A stretch of DNA of 64,000 nucleotides from Anthonomus grandis grandis (taxonomy: Eukaryota; Arthropoda; Insecta; Coleoptera; Curculionidae), in contig NC_065551.1 of assembly GCF_022605725.1 (NCBI RefSeq), positions 30,690,001 through 30,754,000 on the forward strand, read 5' to 3'. Below the pieces are notes generated by a model. The model saw only the letters and a program-made list of their open reading frames with translations, made no database searches and was not told the DNA's origin. The position numbers and the translations under genes were made by a program. Below, one piece after another: positions 1-11,000 of this stretch (positions are counted from its first letter, which is position 1; every line of letters begins with the position of its first letter).

Positions 1-169
1 GGGTATATTGGTCTCTTATTCTTTGCCTCTTGTATATTATTTTGATGGCATGGCTTTCTAGTGTCTAGTATGGTATATTAAAAGAAAGAATGGATACTAA
101 TTGCAAATTGTACTTTTCATTTCAATCATATTTAGAAAAATATCGACATTTAATTTATGTGCATCCATA

Positions 170-1500
170 TACAGTGGTGGCCAACTAATTAGAAACAGTG
201 TGAATAAATTAATAAAAATCATAAATCTTTTGTAAATAAAATTGTTTATTCTTAAATTTCTCGCCCATTGTCGTAACTAACATTTACCTTTAATATTACC
301 ATAAATTTAGTGGATTTGTCTTCACATATATATACTTTTAAAAAAAAAGTTAATTTTTTATACAAATATTGAATTGGACAACTAATTAGAAACCATAGAA
401 TTATCAATTTAAAAAAACAAAATAAGAACTCTAAACCCTAAATAAATCAATATTTTATAGCAAAATCCCTTATTTTCAATGACAGCTCTAAAAATCATCT
501 CCTGGGCATTGACTCCACCAGATGTACATCTCGCCAGTGGTATCGATTTCCACGCCTGCTTTTTAATATTTTTATGTTCTAAAAGTTTTTTCAGGTCTCT
601 CCAAAGATTCTCAATGGGATTGAGATCCGGACTACATGAGGGCCAATCAAGTACATCAACATGGTTATCGTCAGACCATTTTTTTACAGACTTGTTTTGC
701 CGTGTGCTTGGGATCATTGTCTTGTTGCAAAACCCAAGACACCGGCAAAGTTTCATTAGCAAACGGCAACATGTGGTTCTCCATAATATGTTTATATTTT
801 TCTTGGTCAAGAATACCGTCAATTTTCACTAATGGACCAACACCACGCCACGAAAAACATCCCCATAATTTTATATTTCCACCTCCATGTTTGACTGTGC
901 TGGTTGTATACTTCGGATTATTTTCCGCACCCCTTGGTCTTCTCACAAATTTTAATATTCTACCATCACTACCAATGCGATTTATTTTTGTCTCATCAGA
1001 ACATAATACTTTTTTCCACTCTTTTATGGTCCAATTAATATGGTCCTTAGCGAATTTTAATCTAGCCTGGCGATTTTTCTTCTTTAGCAGTGGTTTCTTG
1101 CGGGATACTCGTCCAAATATGTTGGCCTCATTAAGTCGTCGTCTTATAGTTCGTGATGATATCGCGATAGCTGGAGAAAGTTCTTCTTTAATCTGGTTGG
1201 AGGTTAAAAATGGATTCATTTTAGCCATTCGAACAATAGTTTCATCAGTTCGTTAGCTGGTTTTTTTAGATCTTTTCTTGCGTGGAATATTTTCGTACGT
1301 TTTATGTTCTTTTATGTGTTTGAGTGCATAGAAAACCATTTTTTTTGAACATTTTAGGTGGTCAGCTATTTTACTATAAGTCCAACCTCTTTCCCTTAGC
1401 ATAAAAATTATTTTACGCCTTGACGGATCACAATTTTTTTTTCTACCCATTTTAAACTGTGGAAGACACAAAGACAAGGCTTGTAGATGCAAAAAACACA
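170..1500 (-). mobile_element. Tc1-like DNA transposon, right end lost
   Basis: A TA at 170-171 is followed by CAGTGGTGGCCAACTAATTA, and the core AACTAATTAGAAAC recurs at about 379-392. This is the two-repeat arm seen in IR/DR-type Tc1 elements. A transposase gene on the minus strand fills the middle. No inverted copy of the arm is visible downstream of the transposase start (1450) up to the ALIX exon at 1695, so the other terminus looks deleted or decayed. The copy sits in the ALIX intron just upstream of the first exon in the window. The left boundary is seen directly; the right boundary is approximate. Confidence 0.8.
409..1450 (-). pseudogene. Tc1-like DD34E transposase, frameshifted
   Basis: Reads from MGRKKNCDPSRRK (ATG at 1450) through a helix-turn-helix region, a stop near 1254, then RTIRRRLNEANIFGR, the first catalytic Asp in LCSDETKI, and the second in LQQDNDPKH. 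A frameshift near 690-705 separates this from CSPDLNPIENLW with the catalytic Glu, and from the C-terminal tail. The motif order and the NPIENLW box are typical of Tc1/mariner DD34E transposases (cut-and-paste excision at TA). With at least one stop and one frameshift the copy cannot make a full enzyme. Confidence 0.88.
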
Positions 1501-1694
1501 AATTGTTACCAGTACAAAGGTTTGAAATGAACTATACGCGCGTTTATTTTCGTCGTTTCTTATCTATAAATTTTGTTTATATTCTGCATTCCTTACAAAT
1601 TTCTTAGTGGAATGTCTATAAATAAATTATATATTGCTGTTGTGATGAACAATCAAAATTTTACAACAAGTTGGTTAATACAATGCCATTTCAG

Positions 1695-2057
1695 CTGTAC
1701 CATCACTTAGCTTTGAAAAAGTATGTGTTCTTTTCAACATTGCGGGACTTCAAAGTGCAATTGCCGCGAATCAAAGCCTTGAAAGTGATGATGGGCTCAA
1801 ATTGGCTGCCAAGTTGTTACAGGTAAACCAGTAATTTTTCATTATTCTATTGTTTTTTTCACAAAACCTTAACTTATTATTAAATTTACTTTCAAATCGT
1901 TAGCAAGCAGCAGGAATTTTTAGTCACTTAAAGTCGACAGTAATGCTAGCAATTCAGAGTGACCCTACTCCAGATCTAAATCCTGATACGCTCGGTGCTC
2001 TATCACAGCTGATGCTGGCCCAAGCTCAAGAAGTTTTTGTTCATAAGTCAATGCATG
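1695..2057 (+). CDS. ALIX: ALIX exons 1-2 of window (Bro1 domain)
   Basis: Exon 1695-1822 follows ATTTCAG and begins in phase 1 (CT completes a codon); it reads VPSLSFEKVCVLFNIAGLQS and ends in phase 0 at CAG|gtaaac. After an 81-bp intron, exon 1904-2057 reads QAAGIFSHLKSTVMLA, then DLNPDTLGALSQLMLAQAQE, and ends ATGCATG|gtaagt in phase 1. These match the Bro1 region that forms the boomerang-shaped CHMP4-binding surface. The missing upstream exons must lie before position 1. Confidence 0.93.
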
Positions 2058-5000
2058 GTAAGTTGATTCAAATTAATTTTTTATTTCATTAATTAGTGTT
2101 TCATTTATAATTTTCAAATACATATAGGGTAAGTTAATAATAACATCATTTATTTAGCATAATAGCCACATGAAAAAAAACTGGTATTAAAAAAGAATAT
2201 AAAATATACCAAATACATAAGACAATTAACAATTCGTAACCAAAAAAAAAAAAAATTGGAGCACTAATCCATAATTTTTATATTCTTAGAGAAATTCGTT
2301 CAAGAAAAATACTGATTTTGATATATAAGGCTTTATTTAATTGAACCATTACTAAGATATGGAATATTGCCCTGGGGCGCAGCTTACGAAAACAGTAACG
2401 GTGCACTTAAAATTGTACAGAATTCATTCATAAAAATAATGTTTAAGAAACCCAGATTGTTTTCAACTAATGAATTGTATAAAGGTGATATAAGTGATAT
2501 TAGACAATTTTTATTGCAACATGTTGTTCCTATATATGTACATAACCATCATTCTAAACAAACAATTACCAATCATCATCATCAAACCAGGTGCAATTTA
2601 AATAAAAATATATTCCTACCTAAAGTAAACCGAACATTAAGTCAGCAAACAATATTTTTCTTGGGCCCCACATTTTATAACCTATTGCCAAATGAAATTA
2701 AGCAAGTAAAATTTTTTAAAAAGTTTAATGTCTTAGTTACTAATTATATTAAAATAAATAAAACAAAATTTGTGAGCTAACATATACTTTATTTAATATC
2801 AATTTTTTCCAGTTAATTTCTTGGTTTTTATAGGATAGATATAATGATCACATATGATGAATATTATCTAAAATGTGATCAACGGGCAATCTCTAGAGCT
2901 CATTATATATGCATTATATATTATTAACTTAGTTCTGTGTGATATACCTATACATTATAAATTCAGTATTATATTATGTAATTATTAGATACCTTTACTT
3001 ACTAATCCAGCTTTGGTAAAATCAATTTTTACTGTATTTCTTTGTAGAGAGAATATTTTATGTATATTTAACACGTTGAACGCCACATGCCCACCAGTGG
3101 ACATTTTAATTTTTTGTAGTGGGGCAAAGTGATCACCGGTGGTCATTAGTCATTAGTGATTTTAGTTGCTATGACAATATGACCACCCATGGGCACACTA
3201 CGAATTATATTTGGAGACCACGTGCTCATCGGTGGGAACGTTTTGCTTATATTTAGCATTTAAAATATAAACTTTGGTCCCAGAATGTAATCTTTTTTTA
3301 CTTGGACTTGGTAGTTTGGTCTGATAATGTACAAAAAAATACTGGGTAATTCTTAGGAAATAAAACATTATTTTCCGACTGAAAGTTTATAATGAGACTT
3401 ATCAATTCTCAAAACAAGTCATAATATTTGTGAAAAATTAAAAAAATATATATTTTGAACAAAAAATAAGTAACTGAAAAAACGTTCTAAACCAAATTAA
3501 CATTATTCTTAAGCAATTTCACAAAAATAATTTACTTATGGTCATTAAAACACGGTATACACATTGGTTGTTGACATTGCTGACAAATAGTGTTCACCTT
3601 TTTAGCATTTTTTCGGGCATAGGCTGAATTATGCTGTCTTGACATATTTGTATAACAGACTTTACTATCTCTTTCTAGTCACCCTCTTTTGACCCTCCAC
3701 TTCCTTTAATGTGTGAACTTGTCTTTGGGACTCTCTTGAAGTTGATGGGTGAGCAGCTAATGGCATATCCAAATTATCAGTAGATTCTACCAGGGCCGAA
3801 GCAATACATTCTTTAAATCGGGTTATATTCATTTTTTTGTTATGTACCTTGTTAAATACATGTAAGGCATTTACAACTGTCGTAGCAGTTATTAGATGAA
3901 CAAGTACACGTTTATATCATTTTATAGTACGGCGACAGTAGGGGGCATAGGCTGCCATCTGATCTGAGAGATCGATAAATGTTTTTTCCTTTGTTGTAGT
4001 CTTAACATAACAGCTGGTTTGGTATACATTTTCCTTTTTTTTTAAAAAGTTGTAACTGAATCGTTATGTTTGGTACTAAGCATCAACACATCCCGTTTGT
4101 CTTTCCATTTTAGCACTACTGTTTTCCTTTCATTCTGTCTTGCAATTACTTCTCCTTTTTTTAAAGTTGCTTTAGTAACTTCTGGAGGATTGCCTTTTCG
4201 ATTGGTTCTTAACGTTCCAACGAGATGGGTCTTCTGCTCTATCATTTTATCGGCTAACGAGACACTTGTATACCAATTATCCGTAAAGAGTGTTCTTCCT
4301 GAATTTAAGTCGCCATCCATCAATTCAGTTACAACTTTTTCTGAGACTGCTATATTATCGGTCTTCTCCTTGCCTGTATAGACTTTAAATGCCCAAGTAT
4401 ATCCTCCTGTTACACATAGCTTAAAAACTTTAATGCCGTATCTGTGTCTTTTATTCGGTATGTATTGCCTAAAATGTATCCTTCCTCGAAATGGCACATT
4501 GCTTTCATCGATACAAACAATATCTTCTGGAACATATGCTTCTTGAAACTTGTACTGGATCATTTTTAGGGCGTCACTTATCTTATAAAGGCGATTATCC
4601 ATATCTCTTGAACTGTCGTTATCACAAGTATGAAACATGCTTAATATGTTTTCGAATCTATTTCGGCTTATTATTTTAGGAATATTATTTTGATACAGGA
4701 GACTCTTAGACCAATAATCCCTTAGTTGTGGTACTTGAAGTAAGCCCATTTAAATAATAATTCCTAAAAATTTACACATTTCCAAAGGATTGGTATCAAC
4801 CCACTTTGAAATTCTTTCTTTACCCGTCTGATTGCCGGAGTTTGTAATGCCGATAATTTTTTGTGAAGCAAATCTGTTTTTTTCCGTAACAAACAGTTTT
4901 ATTATATCGTCATTTATGAAATAGTTGAAAAAATCCACAGGATCTTTTCCAGCTAACTCAACAGCTATGGCGGGATTTACTCCTGTATTGTTCGGAAATG

Positions 5001-8000
5001 TATCGAATGTTAAACGGTCTCCATTTACAGGCTTCCATCTCCGGCCATTTATAAGATTCGCTAAAGGAACAGCATCATCCGGGTCTTCATCCGAATTATT
5101 TCCTCCATCTTCAGTATCAGTATCGGCCCAAAATCTCGATCATTGATTGAATCATCCGAAAATCCTGGTATTATTTCCTAATCAGTCAAATTTTTTAATT
5201 CAGCGGCAAGTTCAGCATCTGTTAAGCGTCTTCCAGTCATTTTTAATTAATTCCGTAACAAATAATTAATTTGTAAAACAAAAACCTAAACAAAACATAA
5301 AATTAAAATAAAAAAACGGTTAAAAAAGCAGTATGCCCACCGATGAACACTTGGTCCCAAGATGTAAAATTACATTCTAGGACCAAGTGACCTTCGGTGG
5401 ATCATGAAAAAAACCAAGTAAAGATACCATAATAAGAAAATATTTATCAAAAATAATTACTCTAAGGTCATACCAAGTCCAAAATATCGATAAAACTAAA
5501 TAACAAATGTTGGTCCTGACAAGTGACACAAGAAATGTCCACCCGTGACCACGAGGTCCCCTGCCTGATTTTAATGATGACTGCGGTGAGCACGTGGCGT
5601 TCAACGTGTTAAGTTGATGTATTATTTTGAATCATGTGGCACACACAGATACCTCTGTATCTAGGTGTCATTTATGTCTATTGTATTTATATACTGTGCA
5701 TTATTACCTAATAAATTGAATTGAATTGAAATTCTTTATTTCTTTTTTCAATATAATATGAAATCAAGTGTTTTTACTTGTTAGACAATATGAAAGATTC
5801 AATAGTGGCGAAACTTGCTGCACAAGCTGACGATCTATATGCTGAATGTTTAAAAACGTTCCAGAGAGAAAATTTGAGGGCTATTTGGGACAAGGAATGG
5901 ATTTCATCTGTAAGTGTACTGCTAAATATATATAGTATATTTATATGGAATCTATATTTTTAGATTGGAGGAAAACAGGCTGCCTTCTCTGCCGTCGCTG
6001 AGTTTTATCAAAGTTTAGTATGCAGAGAGAAAAAAGCTATAGGAGAGGAAATTGCCAGACTTAGGGTAAATTCCATCCCATTTGTCATTTGAGTTATGTC
6101 ATGTGGGTTATGGATTATAATAATTTTTAGATCGCGATAGAAAAATTCAAAGCCGCCCAATCTAGATCTGGTAAAAACTTGTTTAGTGACTTGCTGAACA
6201 AAGCAGAGAGAAATTTAGCTGAAGTAGAGAAGGACAATGACTTTATCTATCACGAACGCGTTCCGGACTATAAATCTTTGGAGCCCATTGGAAGAGCACC
6301 TTTAGCCAAGCTATTACCTGTGGCTGAAAAAATGTCTCAAAACTTTAAAGGTAGAGTAAGGATGAGCACTGCTAAATGTAAAGTACTCGCTTTACACACT
6401 TCTCAGGGCTTATAAAATTAAATTTTTTATGCACCAGTGCGTAAAGTAATTTGGTATTTTTGATTTGTCTTTATGTTTTCTTTGGTAGTAGACAAATTTT
6501 AATATGCTACACCTGTGTAAAATTCCCTTTTTTATGAATAAGAAATTTGTCATTCCCATGAATAAAAAAAGGATCATTTTACACACTAGTTACATAAATA
6601 ACTATTTAATCTTCGATGTTGTCAACTTTCTGGGTTGGGTTAAACGAAATTATAAAATCTTTATATATTTATTAATGTCACTATAATTAAAATTTGTCTT
6701 ATATATCAGTAGAGTAAAATTTTATAATTTTTTAGACCTGTTCTCGAGCTTAGTACCAGTTGCCGTCCATCAAGCATTGGCTTCCTATGACCTAAGAAAA
6801 ACTGAAATAGTGAACACTGAAATAACCAAATTAAGAGAGTCTACTCAAGAACTTAATGGGTAAGATATAATAATATACTCTTATACCTACTTAAGAACAG
6901 CCACTATCATTAATTTTATTTTATACTTAATGTAATTTATTGATTACTTTCTTTTAGAATGCTAGCCAGTTTGAACCTTCCCGCTGCAATAGAAGTAACA
7001 GATTCAAATACTGGTTTACCACCATCCATAATAGAAAAAGCTCAGACTGTCGCATCTTTAGGAGGTATCTCTGAGCTAAGTAAGATGATTGAAGAATTAC
7101 CTGAATTGCTCAAAAGGAATCAAGATGTTTTGGATGAAACGGACAGGTAAAAGTTACATATTATAAAATGTTTAATGATACAAATAAAATTATAACTTTT
7201 AGGATGTTAAATGAGGAAAAAGCTGCAGATGATGCACTAAGGCAACAATTTAAGGATAAGTGGACTAGAACACCTTCTGATAAATTAACTGAAATGTTTA
7301 GGTCGAATGCTGCTAAGTACAGGCAAATTATTACAAATGCTATTGAGGTAAGTAGTTTTTTTGTTTATGCATTAATTTTTTATTTTTTGTATGCTTGTTA
7401 TTGCTGGTTACTATAACAAACTCAAAATCTTTATTTAAAAGAAGTTATCTAAAATCTTAATGTTTCTTGTGTTTCTGTAGGAAATCATTTCATTAGAAAA
7501 AATTAAGTAAATAAAACAAGTATGTACAAACAATATATGTATATAAAAGCTGAATCTTAGAAACTGTGCAAAGTATATTCTTGGTGATTAAAGTTTTTTT
7601 TAACTGTGTAGTATAACAAACCCAGGTTCGTCCATAAAGAATGGATGAGATAAGTTTTTTTTTAAATAAATAAGAAAAGATCGAACGAGAAAAAAATAAA
7701 TAAATAAGAAACCAATACCTCCTACGTTGTGTTTTGTAACAGAATCACTCTCTCTTTTACTTATCTCGGATGAGCTTGACAAGACAAAATTAGGGAAATT
7801 TGAATTATTAGGATGGTATTAAAGAAAATGCAGTCTTGATAATACACCTACTTAGTTTATTTATGTAAAAAAATAATGCCGTACTCAGCCTGGAATTCAC
7901 GAGGGGAAAGAGCACGGCAGAGAAACCCTCGATCTCAATTCCCTGAAAATCGAATCATGCTGACTAATGAGTTCTGCCTTCGGTTACAAAAAAAATAGAT

Positions 8001-11000
8001 AATTTATTTACTGTTCCTGTCTAATTCCTCATACATACTAGTCATTTAAAACTGAAGAGAGTTGGGTTAGTTATCCAGCCATCACTAGAAGGTACTGAGG
8101 TCCCATACGGGTGGCTACCCAGCTATGAGTTGAATAGTTGAGTCAATATTCTAGGTATTATCACAGATAGACGGACAAATTCGCGAAACATATATTTATT
8201 TATCTACGTCTTCTTCTCTTACGTCTGAATATTCACCCAGTCAGGGTCGAAATGTTAGTTAGATTCAACAAGGCTCTAGCTTACTTTTGAAACACACAAA
8301 TAATAAAAAAAAACTAATTTTGAAAATATACCTAAAAATTCAGTAAATAAATTATCTTATTCGATCACTTTAAATATTAATTTTCTCTTCAGCATGAAAC
8401 AATTTTAGATAAATACATGCATAAGTTATTTCCTCCTATTCACGCAAAATATTAAATTTATAAACAATAATAAAAATATATGTACACATTGCCAATAAAA
8501 AAAAAACAAACTAATAGGTTTTAAATTTACTAACCTGTAGAAAATCTTCAGAAAACCACTTCAACACAAATTAAATACGATTCAATAATTTTTTTTTAAA
8601 GTAGTACCCTCGATGGCTGTGTTTTACTTTCTGTCCTTCCCTCGTCGCGCGACGGAAACATCTCCGAAAAGCAACCCCCAGAAATACTCTCCCAAACAAC
8701 CCTCGGCGCATGAAATGGGCTGCCGTTATGCAATAAAAAAAATTAAAAAGATTTTTGACAAAAGATGACGCGACATGCTGAATACCAAATCCAAACGAAT
8801 ATAACATACTACGCATGTAATTTAAAAATAGGTGGTTTTCTTCAACTGCGTCTATTCCAATTTAATTTACCGAAACTGCGTTGAAATTGATTTTAAATGA
8901 GCAAACATTCATTGCAATACAATATAATCATATCATGACAAAAGGCTTTGCTTTGATAGGGTTTTTAAATAAAGAATTAAGTCTAAGAATGGTCTATCAA
9001 AAGTTGGCCAAATTAAGAAATCTTATAGGAAACTCAAAAGATAAAATGAAGACCAATGAAAAGTCCGGTATCTATGAGATTAATTGTAACGATTATGATG
9101 AGAAATATATAGGGCAAATAAGAAGATCACTTAATGTTGTAGCTTATGTGAAATACTGGTCACTTTGTAGGCATAGACTAACGCATTACTTTTTCGCCAA
9201 TAAAAATCGTCGTGCTAACGTTGAAAAAAAATATATACATTCAATAATGATAATAACCCTTTGGCTTTTGCCGAGAGCGTCAAGATTCTAGGTCTAACTA
9301 TTGATTCTTCTTTAAGATTCCAAGGACAGTTGCTGTTTTGCAGAGGTGCTATTTGCGTATGCGTTTGCTCTATGCTAACAAACATATTTTAAATTTTAAG
9401 ACAAGAAAAAAACTGTCAGTATCGTTAGCATTTTAAATTACTGTTTTATCATTTATTATCCTTGTCTTCATAAAATAACCCAGCAGAAACTGCAACGTGT
9501 ACAAAATACGTGTTGTCGATTTGCGTGTAATTTAAGAAAATTTTATCATGTGTCCATATACACGTTCGGCGGTTGAAAAATTTCGAATATGATTTTTGCG
9601 TAATGTGTAAGAAGGAGACGGAGTAGAGCGAGAACAAACTTAGCTCCACCCTGGGCGGCTATCGCGTCGTCGTTGCGCTTATCAGTCCGGTTAAAGTTCG
9701 GTTGCAATTCCTCGCATACCTATGTACGTGTTAGCCGATCATGTTTACAATTTATTTCAATCTTTGGTACGAAGACGGATACAGTAATAAAATAAAAATG
9801 GTTTTCACTGTTGATCAAAAGATTAATATGAATAAATGGTATTGTCATGCGGATAGTGCAGAAGAAGTTGTCGGCCGTGTTATATTTGCATATCCTGATC
9901 AGCAAGTCCCTACTGCTAAAAACAATTTATAATATCTGGCATAAGTTTGAGCAGTCGGGATGTGTAAATCGGTGTGCAAAATGTTCTAGAGGCGATCAGA
10001 AACCTCGTGGAACACCTGATACACACCTGAAGTCAAGGTGTGTGCTTTTGTGGAAGTAAGTGAACCTTGTTCTCGCTCCCAAATTTCTGAAGAACTTGAT
10101 ATTCCAAGTCATACAGTGCGTGATATTTTGAAAAGAAATAAGTACAAAGCCTATAAAATTAAAAACACTCAAGAAATTTTATCAGAAGATCAAATAAAAC
10201 GCTTGGAGTTTTGTGAAATCTTAAGAGAAAAAATTGATCAAAATGACGACTTCACAAGTAATATTTTATTTACAGACGAGTCATCTTTTTCTCTTATAGG
10301 TCGACATAATTCTTCAGTCATGAGATATTGGTCTCAAGAAAATCTACATTTGAGTGTACCATTACGAACTCAATACCCGCAAAAGGTAAATGTTTGGTCT
10401 GGTATTTTAGCCAATCACATTGTAGGGCCTTTTTTATTGATGGTACCTTAAACTCTGAGAGATATTTACCTTTATTGCAACAAGATATTATACCCGCTGT
10501 ACGAAACTTGGATGTTAATTTTGAGGAAATTTGGTTTCAACAAGACGGATGTCCCGCTCACAACGCTAGACAAGTGCAGGACTATTTAACAAACACTTTT
10601 CCTGAACGGCTTATTTCCACAAAAGGTACCATACCATGGCTTACGCGATCTCCAGATCTAACGCCTTGCGACTACTTCTTACGGGGCTATTTGACGGAAA
10701 TTCTTTACCAACACCGACATGAAAGAGCCGTTAATTTAGACGAATTGCGACTTAGAATTATTAATATTTCTAGGTCCATTACACCTGAAATGTTAGCCAA
10801 TGTACGTAGAGAATTTTACGACAGGTTGGGATACTGTGAAGCCCAACAAGGAGGTGTATTTGAACACCTTATTAAATAATCCATTTAATTAAAATTATTA
10901 TTTTGTTTAAGAGTTATTTTCATTTTATTTTAGAATATTGTATTTAGTTTTCACCAAAGGTTTTTAAGATTTGAGCATATTAAAGTTGTTTTTTTGACTT

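Larger units (their letters stand above)
3068..5612 (-). mobile_element. piggyBac-like transposon with intact TTAA target duplications
   Basis: Ends are unambiguous. TTAA at 3068-3071 is followed by CACGTTGAACGCCAC (3072-3086); its exact reverse complement lies at 5594-5608, followed by TTAA at 5609-5612. The match continues imperfectly to about 22 bp. Inside both ends are several short near-palindromes of the CCACCGGTGG type (around 3090, 3134, 3184, 3226 on the left; 5340, 5392, 5540 on the right), plausible transposase sites. The length of 2.5 kb and the TTAA duplication are hallmarks of piggyBac. The transposase is broken, so the copy could move only if supplied in trans. Confidence 0.95.
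2058..5784. other. ALIX intron holding a LINE split by a piggyBac element
   Basis: This 3.7-kb intron holds a LINE 3' fragment (about 2280-3067 and 5613-5745) interrupted by the piggyBac-like copy 3068-5612. The first ~220 bases after the donor are AT-rich, with nothing recognisable. Confidence 0.75.

Noticed and set aside
4070..4381. Plus-strand 103-codon ORF inside the piggyBac region
   Set aside because: Shadow of the minus-strand transposase; no similarity of its own.
8571..8816. Minus-strand 81-codon ORF with a CG-rich patch
   Set aside because: No recognisable motif or splice context; likely chance or unidentified repeat.
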